A DNA stretch of 64,000 nt from Saccopteryx bilineata (GCF_036850765.1 NC_089494.1:61746309-61810308); one strand, 5' to 3'. Positions 8,539-21,419 are shown, numbered from the stretch's first letter. Notes: generated from the letters alone by a model not told the origin. A program made the numbers and translations.

Positions 8539-11510
8539 TCCTTGCCGGCTCTTCTCCACCCGGGCCGAGAGCTACTTCTGTTGTTGCTATCAAGAGTTGC
8601 ACGCCTCCTCCCCTTGTCTCCCCTGGTCCCTTCATACTGGGAGTGGAGAAGAAGGGAAGGTGATGTGGGAGTATGTGTGTGGAGGGTGGGAATCGTTAAA
8701 GAAATACACCTATATTTTTATTCTGCATATATTCTTAAAGCTATTGCTCGCTTCAGCTGCAGCCGAGCGGTGTTGACTGCTTGGAGGTCATTGGCTTTTA
8801 TGGCAAGTAGGCAGAGATGAATTGTGTCCTAGCTTTCAACCAACCAAATTCAAACATTCACTGCATATTTGCTGCAGATAAGATTAAAGTCCCTGAGAGC
8901 TGCTTTTTTCCATGCCTTTTTTAGATGCTTGGCCTCTTGTCTGTTTCCACGAACCACAGACCACCTAAGCAAGTTAGTTGCTGAGCCAGGGCTTACATGA
9001 AAATGTTTGCGGTTATAGATTATAATCTTTGGCAGTCTGAGGTAGGTTCTAGCACAGGGCTGTCCAATAGAAATATAGTGTGAGCCACATAGACAGTTTA
9101 AATATTTCTAGTAGCCGCATTAAAAAAGAAATAGGTGAAATTAATTTTAATATATATTATCCAAAATATCATGTGGGCCTGCAATTAAAATAACAACTAT
9201 TAATGAGATAGTTTACTTTTTTTTTTTTTTTTTTGGTACTATATCTTCAAAATCTGGATTTGTGTCTAAAACTTAAAGCGCATCTCTCCTTGGACTAGTC
9301 ACATTTCAAGGGCTCGATGGCCACACGTGGCTGGCAGCTACCTATTGGACTGAGTGCGGGCCTAGAAGACAGAGGCCAGTGCAAAACCTTTTGTTTAAAA
9401 AGCAACAATGCAAGATGAGCTTTAGCAATTCAAGAGGTAACTAAAAATAAAGTTAGAACCCAACACCTTGTCTGGCAGACAGCTTGATCTTAGATTTTGC
9501 TCCCTTTTTTTCCCTCTTCCCTTAATATCTGTATACAAGTGTTGCTTCACAGTACCAAGGTCAGAAATTGCTTGGATGGGGTTTAACAGTCACGTGGAAT
9601 AAAGCCATTGGAAAGAAACTGAAAGCCTGTTGGGGCTTCTGGGCTCAGCACCAGCTGACTGGAGCCCACCTGTCAGCTGGATTTCTGCCTTGCACGTTTG
9701 AGGTGGCCTCCCAGCTGTTCCTCAGGGCGGAGAGGCTCAGAGGCTCAGTAGTGGGGGGAAAGTCAGGGAAAGGTAGCAAGTTAGAAATTCAGAAGAAGAG
9801 ATCAGATTTGGGTTGATGGGCAAAATTCTAAAAATCTAAATCTGTTGTTAATGGGTTTGAGAGAAAGAGATTCTTACTGGTTGTGGGAGGAAATTTGTTT
9901 TGAAACTCTGCCTGAGAAGCCTTTACTTGGATCTATGCAAATAAAGCTCCCAAAAGGACCATAGGGAAGAGCCAGCCTTGCCTTTTATTGTATAATTTTG
10001 TTTACAGATTTTACTGGGACTTTCAAATCTAGCGGTAGAGTTGGAAAAATTTTTTTTTTCCTTTTAGATATTTTATATGGTTGATTATGTTTGAAATTAC
10101 CATTACTTATTTTTTAAAATCACACGGTCACATATGTGTATGTATATCTACCTAAACTTAGTATCGTGGTTTCAGTGTATTGTTCATGTATTACTGGGAG
10201 ACGCTAATAAGAAATCAACCCAAAGAAAATTTTGAAAGAAGCATTCCTATTTATAGAAGAAATGATTGTTTCATTTATATAAAAGCAAAAGAACTTAGAG
10301 TTCTAAGAAATGGGATGTCTAATAAATTATGATGTTACCCATTTGAATATATTGTATTTTTATAACTTTTCTTGCTGAAGTCCTGGGCTTAAAACATAAG
10401 AGAACTTGCCTCCCCCACCCCCCATTCATTTGTCTTTCAGGCACTTGGGATCTTTTACCCAAAGAATCAAGAAATATAAAAGTATAACAAGGTTGGCAAA
10501 GTATTTTACAAAAGAAAAAAAAAATTATTGCTCGCTCATATTTTGGTAATATAGCATGTTTTATTTTGGATTCTTTGATCAGATGTCATTCTTTAACAAC
10601 AGTTGATTAAAATTCCTATGAGAAACTGTAATGACCCGCTTCAATTCCTAGCAAACATGGCAGAGAAAAGTCTGACACACAGAAAGTGGGTCTGAATTTT
10701 GTAAGGGGCAGGAAGAGTGGCCAATTTCCTGATGTAGTCCAGCTCTGCAGCTACCATCCCAAGGCCTGAAACAAGGTTACTCTTCACCCAGGACACAGAT
10801 GTTTCAGAATGTGTTTTTTAAGTGAATGTTTCATTAATACACTTACATCCTTACTTTGATAGTTAACAACCTAATTGCCTCAAAAACTTTGAATAAGTTC
10901 TATGCTAAAATTTTCAACTCCAATAAATCACAAAAATGAATCATTTTCTTCCCTGAAATCAAAGCTTACATGTTTTTTTCCCCTTAAAATTTCCAGGTAA
11001 ACATATTCAAAATGCAATACAGTATTTTAACATTCACATATCATTTTATATTGAAATGTATTACAGTATTAAAAATTCAATGTTCAGTATTTATTTCACT
11101 ATGCATTTTATTTAGTAAAAGCTGAGAAAAATGTTTAATCCAATGGTGCCTTACTTTGTGATTTGAAAGAAATCAACATTTTATGTCTGAGTAGCAGATT
11201 ATTTGCATTTTTGTAAAAACTGTTAGACTTTTATATTTTAACTTGTAATACCAATTTTGTTATCTTAGTAGCAGAAACGGGATGATTGTTAAAGTGCCCA
11301 AAATTTCTTGGCATGAAATTAATTTTTCCCTGTTTATATTCAGGGACTGTAAAGAAAGAAAAAAAAATGTTTTTCATACCACTGGACTATGTATACATGC
11401 TCATTTTGGCATCTATGTCATCAGGAAAGTTTAAATGGTGGGATAGAGTCAATCCAAGACATCTGCATCTTTGTGAGTTAGCCAGACAAAAAATAAATAA
11501 AAGCAGAATG
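8539..11510 (+). other. WIPF1: WIPF1 3' untranslated region (end uncertain)
   Basis: The stretch after the stop contains only one transposon relic, far fewer than either side, as expected of a retained 3' UTR. AATAAA signals occur at 9940-9945, 10922-10927 and near 11492-11499 and are candidate polyadenylation sites. T-rich and ATTTA-like stretches around 11000-11100 could affect transcript stability. The true end cannot be set from sequence alone. A 3' UTR of about 3 kb is in line with the human gene as I recall it. Confidence 0.55.
9052..9364. mobile_element. Old hAT (MER-type) relic inside the 3' UTR
   Basis: The phrases 'gctgtccaatagaaatata', 'gagccacatag' and, at the far end, 'gccacacgtggctggcagct' and 'attggact' match a common ancient mammalian non-autonomous hAT. 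The ends are weakly inverted. It lies within the WIPF1 3' UTR and would be transcribed with it. Confidence 0.65.
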
Positions 11511-11807
11511 ATATGAGTGTCAACTGGTGGTTTTTATTTAACTATTATTGTTTGTGTAAATATAAACAAAAAAACAAGTGTCTGTTTTCTGTTCTATACT
11601 CTGGTAAAGAAAGACATTCTAAAAAAAGAAGAAGAAAAAGAAGGTCTATTTAAATAACTATTCATTGCATCCACTTTCTAACACCTTATTTATTTTTCCT
11701 GAAAACCTCTTTGTCAAAATCTGTTAACTGTTTATTTGAGGCAGATGCTTCTACTCTAAAGTGAATATGGATGGTGGAAGCAATGAAGATAAAATTACAG
11801 AGTAGCA

Positions 11808-12146
11808 GCCCTGGCCGATTGGCTCAGTGGTACAGCATTGGCCCGGTGTGTGGATGTCCTGGGTTCAATTCCCAGTCAGGGCACACAGAAGCAGCACCCA
11901 TCTGCTTCTCCATCCCTCCCTTCCCCTCCTGCAGCTATGGCTTGCTTGGAGCAAGTTGGCCCCGAGCACTGAGGATGGCTCCATGGCCTCTGCCTCAGGT
12001 GCTATTCCTGAGCGATAGAGCAACACCCCAGATGGGAAGGGCATCATCCTCCCCAAGTGGGCTTGCCAGGTGGATCCTGGTCCGGGGCATGCAGAAGTCT
12101 CTCTGCCTCCCCTCCTCTCACTGAATAAAAAAAAAGAAAAGAAAAG
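11808..12146 (+). repeat. SINE family A variant
   Basis: The head GCCCTGGCCGATTGGCTCAG is followed by a shortened body. The duplication AAATTACAGAGTAGCA is perfect (11792-11807, 12147-12162). Confidence 0.9.
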
Positions 12147-12272
12147 AAATTACAGAGTAGCACTGCCACTGATAAAAATAGGAAAGGCCAATGGGAATTT
12201 AGGAGGCCTGATACTTTTTAAAATTATCAGCTGTGTATGTGTGTGTAGTATAATGTTTAAAAGATTAGGAAG

Positions 12273-12618
12273 GCCTGACCAGGCGGTGGCACAGTGGATA
12301 GAGCATTGGACTAGGATGCGGAGCACCCAGGTTCGAGACCCCGAGGTCACCAGCTTGAGCGTGGGCTCATCTGGCTTGAGCAAAAAGCTCACCAGCTTTG
12401 ACCCAGGGCCCCTGGCTCCAGCAGGGGGTTGGTTACTCAGTCTGCTGAAGGCCCGTGGTCAAGGCACATATGAGAAAGCAATCAATGAACAACTAAGGAG
12501 TTGCAACATGCAAGGAAAAACTGATGATTGATGCTTCTCATCTTTCCGTTCCTGTCTGTCTATCCCTCTCTCTGACTCTCTCTGTCTCTGTAGAAAAAAA
12601 AAAAAAAAAAAAGAGAGA
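12273..12618 (+). repeat. SINE family B
   Basis: Full-length copy with head GCCTGACCAGGCGGTGGCAC, the 'agcttgagcgtgggctcatc' phrase and a long A-run. The duplication AGATTAGGAAG flanks it. Confidence 0.92.
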
Positions 12619-12621
12619 GAT

Positions 12622-12770
12622 TAGGAAGACCTGGCTCCATCTCTTACTTGCAAGTCACTTAACTTTTCTAAGCCTCAGTTTTCTTATGTGGAAAGTGAGC
12701 TTATCTTTTAGCAACAACAAGCATATTAAATGAAATAATGCACTCAACCTGACTTCTCTAAGGACTCAAC
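12622..12770 (+). repeat. MIR relic
   Basis: The phrases 'gcaagtcacttaacttttct' and 'gcctcagttttcttatgtg' match the MIR core in sense orientation. Old and diverged. Confidence 0.6.
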
Positions 12771-13400
12771 AACTGGTAGCCACTATTAGTATGAACTGGA
12801 AGCAAATATTTATATAATGATCTCAAATTAACTGGAACCAAATTGACTAGAAGGGAATTTACTAGTGTAATTTTCAAGGAAAGCAGTACGAGCAGAAAAA
12901 ATATCCCTATCAGAAATGCAAAGCAACCTCCAGACCAAGTCACCTCAGGTGCTGTCAGTCCCTGATACTGCACAGGCCTGGGAAATGAAAATTCGTGTTG
13001 CTTCAGTCATCAAGGAAACTATTAGATTCAACTGGAAATTATAGAAGTTGAGACCTGGAAAGAATTCTATGAACAGGGAGACCTTAGACTTTAGGATCTA
13101 CAGTGAAACACTTTTAAAAGTGAAAGGGGTGCTAATAACAGTTCCCTTGGCACAGCAGGTGTAAATCGCAGCTGCCCTAGCAAACTGAGCTGCGTGGTCC
13201 CCACTCAGAGTTTATTTGGTCCAACTCTGTGGCCTTACAGTTGGGTAACTTAAGGCCCCAAATCACATACTACTGATAGACAAGCAGTATGACTTTCCAC
13301 CACGCCACACTCAGTTCTTTTAGTCCTTCCTACCTCTAGCTACAATCTGTTTTATGTGTCTTTCACATTTGCTGGAAAGAAAAGGACAAATGACAAGTTA
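12771..13400. other. Unassigned intergenic sequence
   Basis: No open frame with splice signals, no transposon ends and no RNA gene seen. Confidence 0.4.
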
Positions 13401-13404
13401 CAGA

Positions 13405-13600
13405 GTCAGAATGAGCCCTAGACACACAAACCTGGCTCTGAATCCTCTCTGCCACTTGTTGTCCATAAGCCACAGAAAATTTACTTAAGCCCCCTGAGCT
13501 CTAGTTCCCTCAACAGCAAAATGGTTACGAAGCTTAAATAAATACACAAAATATGTGGCATTTGTCAGGCACTCAATGAATTAGTTCTATTCCATTTCCT
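13405..13600 (+). repeat. MIR relic
   Basis: Contains 'aacctggctctgaatcctct', 'gccacttgttg', 'ctctagttccctcaacagca' and 'ggcactcaatgaattag', in MIR order and sense orientation. Confidence 0.65.
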
Positions 13601-14179
13601 AATGCTTTTGCCATCAAAGCTAGGCCATATTCAGGAACATTTTTTTCAATGCAGTCAAAGGAGTCTGACAAATTTTAATTACAGAATTCATAGGGAAACA
13701 ACCGGGATGTTATTAGGCAATGAGCTGAAATTTGGCTTAAATCTGGACTAGGAAGATGCCTGTCGGAACACCTGGAGTGTCCATACAGACTTAATACAAA
13801 TGCTTTTTAATAATGAGGAGCTCCCTTTTTTCCTGTTTGCTGTATTTCTTAGTAAGTTAGTAAGTTAAAAGTCACCTGTCATATAGGTCTCTTAAACAAA
13901 CAGCAGCAGATAATTGGGGAAACCTAATGCTTTATGAAGCTATTGTATTCCCTAAGATTCATTTTCACATTTATTCATTCAGATCGTCAACAAACACTGA
14001 TGACGATGTAAGTATTGGAAATAAAAGATACATATTATTCAATAGGGAAGTACTAGTCCTAGAACCAAGGGTATATGTTTAAAGTCTAGATCCAACAAGA
14101 ACTTCAGCCAGTTGGCATAATATGACTCTATATCACTGGTTCTGGAAGGTTTCTCTCTCTCTCTCTCTGGAAGGTTTCT

Positions 14180-14512
14180 CTCTCTCTCTATCTCAAGGAC
14201 AGAGATAGAGTCAGAGAGAGGGATAGATAGGGACAGACAGACAGGAACGAAGAGAGATGAGAAGCATCAGTCATCAGTTTTTTGTTTTGACACCTTAGTT
14301 GTTCATTGATTGCTTTCTCATATGTGCCTTGACCACAGGCCTTCAGCAGACTGAGTAACCCCTTGCTCGAGCCAGCGACCTTGGGTCCAATCTGGTGAGC
14401 TTTTGCTCAAGCCAGATGAGCCCGCACTCAAGCTGGCTACCTCGGGGTCTCAAACCTGGGTCCTCTGCATCCCAGTCCGAGGCTCTATCCACTGCGCCAC
14501 TGCCTGGTCAGG
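14180..14512 (-). repeat. SINE family B (minus)
   Basis: The head is at 14493-14512 and the tail is at the low-coordinate side. The duplication CTGGAAGGTTTCT lies at 14167-14179 and 14513-14525, and a third copy lies at 14151-14163 after a TC run. Confidence 0.9.
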
Positions 14513-14989
14513 CTGGAAGGTTTCTAATGACTGACACAGGACTCTTGGGTTGGCTGTATGTATAAAGGGAAATTGCCTTGGTGCTTTCGGTTTATACTTC
14601 CTCTTGAAACAAAGTCATGGCTAGGGTCCAAATGAGGCCACCATGGAATAAATGGAAAAACATCAAACACAGTACTGAAAACAATTTTATAACATCGACA
14701 CTTTAATTTACTTACCTAGATAACACTTGCATATTGTCTTTATTCTTCATCTAACCACCACCAATTATTGATCACCTATTATGTACTACAAATTATGCTA
14801 AGGTCTTTGCAAATATTGTTAATTTTTGTGACTTTACACATGGAGAAATAAAAATCTGAATGGATTCGAAATTTGCCTCAAGCCACTTGTCTTGAATGGA
14901 TCCAGAATTCAGACTCAAGGCTGAATAAATAAATTTGAATAGAGAGTTATAATATTATTGTCAATTTAAAAATATATTGACATTTTTGA

Positions 14990-15356
14990 AATTAGTGATG
15001 CAGTAGATACAGCATTGACCTGGGACACTGAAGTCCCATGTTTGAAACCCTGAGGTTGCTAGCTGAATGCAGGTTTATCTGGTTTGAGCACAGATTCACC
15101 AGCTTGAGCGTGGGATTATAGACATGACCCCATGGTCGCTGGCTTGAGCCCAAAGGTCACTGGCTTGAGCCTGAGGTCACTGGCTTGAGTAAGGGGTCAT
15201 TGACTTGGCTGGAGCCCCCTGGTTGAGGCACATATGAAAAGCAATCAATGAACAACTAACAGTGCCATAACTATGAGTTGATGTTTCTCATCTCGCCCTT
15301 CCTGTCTCTCTATCTCTCTCCCCCCCCCTCCCTTTTCCCTCTCTCTAAAGAAAAAA
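14990..15356 (+). repeat. Old SINE of family B type
   Basis: Diverged head GTGATGCAGTAGATACAGCA with repeated 'tggcttgag' phrases, a CT-rich tail and a short A-run. More mutated than the other family B copies, so an older insertion. Confidence 0.75.
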
Positions 15357-16019
15357 GGCAAGGACATTTTAATAAGCCAAAACAAGGAAAGATCTAATCT
15401 TAGATTAAAACACAGTAGGCTCAATTGAACAAATACAGCTCATGGAATTCTCTGTACAATGTCCTTACTCTCCTCACTGAGCTATGGACTGGCTCTAGTC
15501 GTACACCAGTGATTACCACCAGGATCACATTGCCTCTGGTAAGTGACCTAATTTCTTTCAGTTCTTTGGTTCCTTACAGCTTGAGAGGTGGTTGTAATTC
15601 CTACCTTGAGGTTTTTAAAGGGATATTATGTACCTGTACCTCTCAGCTCATCTTATCAGACACCTGCTGCCTTTTAAGTGATCTCAAGGGAGCCACTAAA
15701 ATTCAAACATTTCATTAAACACTTGCAGACTTCCAAGTCCTTATCTCCGAGTTAAACTGCAGTGTGAACAGTTAATTTGGTCTCTTGTGTATCTCCCTTC
15801 ATTATCTGAAAGGTATTTCTTCCATTTATATTATTAATTTTTAGTACTTAATTGATTGTTTCCTCTTCTTGAAGTTGGAAAAGTAAAGTGGTTATTTTAA
15901 ATTCTGAATAACAGGATTTGCTTTTCCATAATGGCCAGAACCTAGCACTCATTCACAGGAGAAATGGAGTTAGAGCAAGAAGACTGTTATGTTAAAAAAA
16001 AATGAAGTAGGTCTGCAAT

Positions 16020-16340
16020 TTTAAAGTGTTTTCACATACATTACCTCATCGTTACCCCACAGCAGCCCTGAGAAAGAGGAAGAAATTTATCTCCCATGCT
16101 ACAAATGCTAGACTCAGGCACTAAGAGAAGACGAGACTTCAAAGGTCTCACAGCTGGTGGGTGAAAGGGGCCAAAACTGGACTCTCTCTGACTGTTTCAA
16201 TCATTCTCTTGGAATGGCATTTTTACCCTATTGCCTTCATTCATTTGACAAGTATTACTGAGCACCTTCTCAATAATGAGAAGGACCAGGGTAAGCCCAA
16301 CTGAATATACAGTCTTTGCGGAGCACTGGGGCACATACAC
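16020..16340 (-). repeat. MIR and L2 relics (minus)
   Basis: At 16020-16180 'acatacattacctcatcgtt' and 'tctcacagctggtgg' resemble minus-strand MIR. At 16230-16340 'cattcatttgacaagtatta' and 'ctgagcaccttct' resemble a minus-strand L2 3' end. Confidence 0.5.
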
Positions 16341-16497
16341 AAATAACCCTAGAACTAGGCAGAATATATGTGCTACTCAAAAGCTTGAAATAATGCATTC
16401 CAAAGCAGGTACAACTGTGAAACTGGCTGAGCTTTACCATCTGACACTCATTCACTTTCCTCCTCTTCCTGAGTTAGATTGTCACTGTTTCTCAAAA

Positions 16498-16672
16498 CAA
16501 AAGGTAAGGCTCATCTCACCAGAATCACCCGGAGTGCTTGTTAGAAACAGCTTCCTGGGCTCCAGACCTACCAATATAAAAATAATCTCTTGGAATCCAG
16601 GGCATTTGTATTTCAACAAGCTTAAAGGTCATTCTGATGCACATTCAGGATTCAGATCCACTGTTCGAAATG
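16498..16672 (+). mobile_element. MER5-like hAT relic
   Basis: The order 'ccagaatcacccggagtgct', 'gttagaaacagcttcctggg' and 'gcatttgtatttcaacaag' matches the ancient MER5 class of non-autonomous hAT elements. Confidence 0.6.
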
Positions 16673-17594
16673 TTTGCTCTTGCATTTGGGCCTTTAAAAA
16701 GAATATATTCATATATAGAATATATGAAATAACATAAAAAATAAACCACAAGATGTCATACTCATTGACTCATTTAATATTGCCCCATGCATGCTAATTC
16801 ATTAGAATGTTATTTGTCTCTAAAATATTCCCTATAAAATTCTCTCTCTATTTATCTAATAGTCTATTACCAAACTCTGTGATACAGTTCTCTCATGCTA
16901 GGAGCTACCTTACCCTCTCAGCCAATGAAAAATGCTGTAACGACAACACTACCCAGTACTGGCTTCAGCTCTCTGTGTGAAGTGGGTGTTCTACTGTGTT
17001 ACCTTGAATTAAGTCTGCTTGCAACATGGTCTCTCTCTGTGTTGTCATTACACCATTTACCATTTTATGGTGAGTACTGACATATAATTGTGACCCGTAG
17101 AGCTATCAAAATATCATAGTTCTGCCACAAAGAAATACAGAAAAGCATTATGTTGGATGTTAAGAATTTTTTAAGCAGCTCATGACTTCAAGGAAATGGC
17201 TGTAACAGAGGGTAAACAGCAGCAGGAATTCTAGCTGGTGTAAATCTCTTGACATTATGAAGGGTATCAGAAACAGCCCTTCCCCCAGGGAGGATGAACT
17301 AACAACTTTGACCGGAAAAGGGAAGAAACTATGGCTTGTGAGTTCAGGAGATTTAAAGAGAAAAGAAAATTACTGAAGAGGAATCTTGGGCTCAAGGACT
17401 TGACCCAAACAGCCTGTTCACTTAGGCTCCTTTAGAACACACACTCCTGCAGTTCACTGCTTATAGCGTTGCTGCCACTGCAGCCTCCGCACTTGCTAAT
17501 GTTTCATTGCAGCCCGTGGAAATGTTAAAAAATGCTAGTGCAGTGGTTCACAAACCTCAGAGAATCCCCTGGACAGCTATTAAGAGAGTCCTGT

Positions 17595-17980
17595 GGCCCT
17601 GGCCAGTTGGCTCAGTGGTAGAGCGTTGGCCTGGCATGCAGAGTCCCAGGTTCGATTCCCGGCCAGGGCACACAGGAGAAGCGCCCATCTGCTTCTCCAC
17701 CCCTCCCCCTCTCCTTCCTCTCTGTCTCTCTCTTCCCCTCCCGCAGCGAGGCTCCATTGGAGCAAAGTTGGCCCGGGAGCTGAGGATGGCTCCATGGCCT
17801 CTGCCTCAGGCACTAGAATGGCTCTGGATGCAACAGAGCAACACCCCAGATGGGCAGAGCATCGCCCCCTGGTGGGCGTACCGGGTGGATCCCGGTCCGG
17901 TGCATGCGGGAGTCTGTCTGACTGCCTCCCCATTTCCAGCTTCAGAAAAATACAAAAAAAAAAAAAAAAGAGAGAGAGAG
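17595..17980 (+). repeat. SINE family A
   Basis: Full-length copy with both boxes; AGAGAGTCCTGT duplicated on both sides (17583-17594 and 17981-17992). A short GA repeat follows the A-run. Confidence 0.92.
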
Positions 17981-18060
17981 AGAGAGTCCTGTGCCCGACT
18001 GCTAGAGATTTTTGATTTAGCAAGTCTGGGATGGGGCCTGAGAATTTGCACCTTCTAGGT

Positions 18061-18391
18061 CAGGGGTCCCCAAACTACGGCCCTCAGGCCACATGTGGCC
18101 CCCTGAGGTCATTTATCCGGCCCCCACCGCACTTCTGGAAGGGGCACCTGTTTCATTGGTGGTCAGTGAGAGGAGCATAGTTCCCATTGAAATACTGGTC
18201 AGTTTGTTGATTTAAATTTACTTGTTCTTTATTTTAAATATTGTATTTGTTTCCGTTTTGTTTTTTTACTTAAAAATAAGATATGTGCAGTGTGCATAGG
18301 GATTTGTTCATAGTTTTTTTTATACTCCGGCCCTCCAACGGTCTGAGGGACAGAGAACTGGCCCCCTATGTAAAAAGTGTGGGGACCCCTG
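18061..18391. mobile_element. Non-autonomous hAT (OposCharlie-like), intact
   Basis: Ends are CAGGGGTCCCCAAACTACGG at 18061 and GTGTGGGGACCCCTG ending at 18391. The 8-bp duplication TTCTAGGT at 18053-18060 and 18392-18399 is perfect and fits the hAT-Charlie preference for nTCTAGnn. CG-rich blocks sit inside both ends and the middle is AT-rich. A second copy of the same family is at 26497-27532. I believe it belongs to the group containing OposCharlie1, a family known for horizontal transfer among tetrapods; that name is from memory. Confidence 0.85.
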
Positions 18392-18449
18392 TTCTAGGTG
18401 ATGCTGGTTCTACGTTGGCATTGATCACTATTTGCAGTAATGAAACAGT

Positions 18450-20150
18450 TTTCTTTGCATTAAACCAATATATATAGCATCAAACCTAAATACTGTGTTC
18501 CTTTTTTGCATCATGGTTGAAGAAACTTAACTGATTAAAATAGAAAAACCAATGGGCATGGCACTGTTGTACCCGAAACATAATTTTGTCTTCTAATTAT
18601 CAAATATTCTCTCTCTGACCATAAATTATATCTACTAGTCTTTTTTGTTGTTTTTGCCTTGCCCACATATCATGGCGGGGGATCCACATGTTAATAAGTG
18701 TTAATTATGAAGTTTTAAAAATCAAATCAAAACAGCCAAACCATGAAAAAATAATTCATGAAAGCTGACAAGCCCTCACCTTTAATCATCATCTCAAGGT
18801 TAAATAATGATCAGAATTCTTTTAGTTGAAGTACTTACGTTGCATCTTGATGTTTGACTGTCATATAAATATAACTGTGCTATTAGGCTCTATTTTTCAT
18901 TGCAGATGAAATTGATGCATCTTTGTGTGGTATAGTCTGACACAGTAAAATTGTTACTCTCTAGGTAGGATATTCATAAAAATGTAATTATCGTAATCAG
19001 AACAGTCTTTAAGCTCATGAGAGGGGATTGCCAGATTTGTGATTGGCAGTTTTCAATCACTTCGTGGATAATAAACTTCTTAAATCAGTCTTGGGAACCG
19101 TTAATGTCTTACAGGGGAAACTGTGCTGATCAAACAACAAAGCGTGCTGGGAAATGCTGGTGAGAACTCCAGCTGGCCTCCTCTTCCAGGTTTTGTGTAG
19201 GATTAGGCGGGACCTTTTAATATATTTCATTCTGTTTACACAGCAACAGATTCAATAGCAGTGCTCTTTGCTAGGAGCGTGCTTGGAGAAGAGATCCCAG
19301 GAAGTTCACTGTCACTAACCAGAAGGGATTTATCATTTTCCTTCTTTAGTTCTTAACTTGCTGGAGGAATAGCCCCAGAGCTGCTGTGCACCATGCTACC
19401 TGGGATAGCACATCCACCAGTGAGATTCAACCGTTGGTCACTTGGAGTCGCCATTGTTCTTAGTATCCCAAATGCTGGTGTAGGAAGTATATTTAATAAA
19501 TGCGAAGATACCACAAACAAGCCCATGTTGGTGAGCTACAGAAATCAAAACCAACAAAATAAAGTCATTAGGCTGCTCCATGTGAAGAAAAGAATCTATC
19601 CAAGTCAGAAAGCAATCTTGTTTTTTGATGTTCCTTTTAAAGTTGTTCCGTGGGAGAAAATTCTCTCCCCTGCCACTGGATGAAAACCTTCATAATCCTG
19701 TGAGTTGGTTTTAAATTCTCTTAAGTAATAACAAGGTCCTCTAGACACTTTGTCTCTACAGTCTCACTTAAAAAGTGAGACTATCCGATCTTGTGTAATA
19801 ATCAACTCTTGGAATCAGATTTAAAGGTGACACTTCTCCCTTCACCTGCCCAGAGGCTTCTGCAGTCAGGAAACCAGGAGAGGGGACAGGGTCCATCTTT
19901 CCCTCTACCTGGTGTTCCCAACTGTCGGCCCCTATTTCACTAACCATGGTTTGTTCCTGAGTCAAAGGAAGAAGTAAAAGAGGAAGAGAGAGAAAAAAAG
20001 TTCTTAATTAGCTGGGTACCCCACTAGATGGCTTCTTTCCTTCTGGGCTAAGCTATAGTACAGGCCACCTGTTCTTCGTGTAGAGTGCTCTGATGGGTTC
20101 TTAGAGACCCCACCGTTCCCCATTGCTGGGCACTCTCACCTGAAGTTCCC
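18450..20150. other. Unassigned intergenic sequence
   Basis: Low repeat density and no SINE or transposon ends recognised. Open frames at 19393-19683 and 19768-19965 have no splice context or motif. The low repeat content could reflect constraint, but that cannot be judged from one sequence. Confidence 0.35.
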
Positions 20151-20251
20151 TTTACCTGAAACTCCTCAGCTCCACGTCACAACTCCAGCTCTCCTTGCTG
20201 AAGCCTAGGAGCTCCTCTAGGTGGCCCTGTGGGACAGGAGGTAAGCTTCTC

Positions 20252-20330
20252 TTCTGTCTCTTTCTCAGTGTCTGTCTGTTTCTCTCTGTGTCTGTTTCTC
20301 TCTCTGTCTGTCTCCCTCTCTCTCTCCCTC
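20252..20330. repeat. CT/CTGT low-complexity tract
   Basis: Repeats of CTGTCTGTTTCTCTCTGTG; the long open frames on both strands here are translations of this tract. Confidence 0.75.
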
Positions 20331-20904
20331 CTAATCCTGCCCCACCCAGTCCAGCCACCTCTCCTTCACTCCTACTATTAGAACTCTCTTTTCTTTTAAA
20401 AATTCCAGGGGAGAACCAAACACCTGACTTCAGCATCCTCCACAGGCACCCTCCAAACCTCAGGAGATTAAAGCTCTCTGAATGAAGCTTTCTCAATGAG
20501 AAAGCAACCTTGGGGTGGAAAGGGTTTTCAGACTAGTCTCCTCCAGAGAAACCCTCTTCACAAATCTTTCCTCTCAGTCTTCAACCCCTCTCTTGGTTAT
20601 GGGGAATGGGCTGTCCGTACTCCTGGGGGAGAGTACTAGCTGCACTACTGTAACACTCGGGGCTCTTCCCTGCGCCGCTTACCACGACTATCACTCACTG
20701 GGAAAGCTTAGCCTGGCCCCTCTTCTTCCTCTTGGTAGTGGTCCCGCCTTCGACCATGAACTTGTCTGCTCAGAAGGTTGGCCTAGTCCTGGGGTTCCTT
20801 GAACAGCTGCACTCAGATGCCACACTAAGCGACTGCCTTCCAGCTCAGCCTTCTTCAGTAATGAGGGTAACATTTTGGCCTTTGTCTGCTACCTTTCTTT
20901 TTTC

Positions 20905-21068
20905 TTTTTTAAAGACTTTATTTATTCATTTTAGAGAGGAGAGAGAGAGCGGGGGGAGCAAGAAGCATCAACTTTTATATGTGCCTTGACCAGGCAAGCC
21001 CGGGGTTTCGAACTGGCGGCCTGAGTTCCAGGTCAAGGCTCCATCCACTGCGCCACCACAGGTCAGGC
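20905..21068 (-). repeat. SINE family C (minus)
   Basis: The minus-strand tail TTTATTTATTCATTTTAGAG starts near 20915 and the head GCCTGACCTGTGGTGGCGCA is at 21048-21067. TGCTACCTTTCTTTTTT flanks both sides. Confidence 0.88.
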
Positions 21069-21419
21069 TGCTGCTACCTTTCTTTTTTTCCCCTCATTTT
21101 GTTCAGAACCTGGGTGGGGAGGGGGCAAGAATAGGTGTTATTTATTGAGCCCACTCAGAGGCCCAAACTCTTCTTACCTTGAATGTAGGCAAAGAATTTG
21201 AGTCATATTATTACTTTTTGGATAAGTCCTTTAAAGATTTCTATATTTTATGGCTCCTCTCCTTGGTTGTCATATATTTCTTGGTGAGAACTTCTTATTT
21301 AACTCTTGAAATGTGTCATAATGGGAAATAACTAGCTAAAAGCCTTTAGAGTTTTCTTAAGGAGTAATTGATTATAATAACTATTTGATGACAAATATAT
21401 ATAGCAGTGAAATGAAGAT

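Larger units (their letters stand above)
17536..18445 (+). mobile_element. MER5-like hAT relic, split by a SINE and a younger hAT
   Basis: The pieces 17536-17594 ('cagtggttcacaaacctcag'), 17981-18060 ('ggatggggcctgagaatttg') and 18392-18445 ('ttctaggtgatgctggttct') rejoin into one MER5-type element. A family A SINE and a 331-bp hAT were inserted later. Confidence 0.7.

Noticed and set aside
8304..8820. Three overlapping frames of 92-119 residues across the last WIPF1 exon
   Set aside because: Only the frame that joins to the earlier exons gives the WIPF1 C-terminus; the others are out-of-frame overlaps in the intron and 3' UTR.
20152..20496. Minus-strand frame rich in Arg/Glu/Thr (RQTERETDTERNRQ)
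   Set aside because: Translation of a CTGT/CT low-complexity tract.
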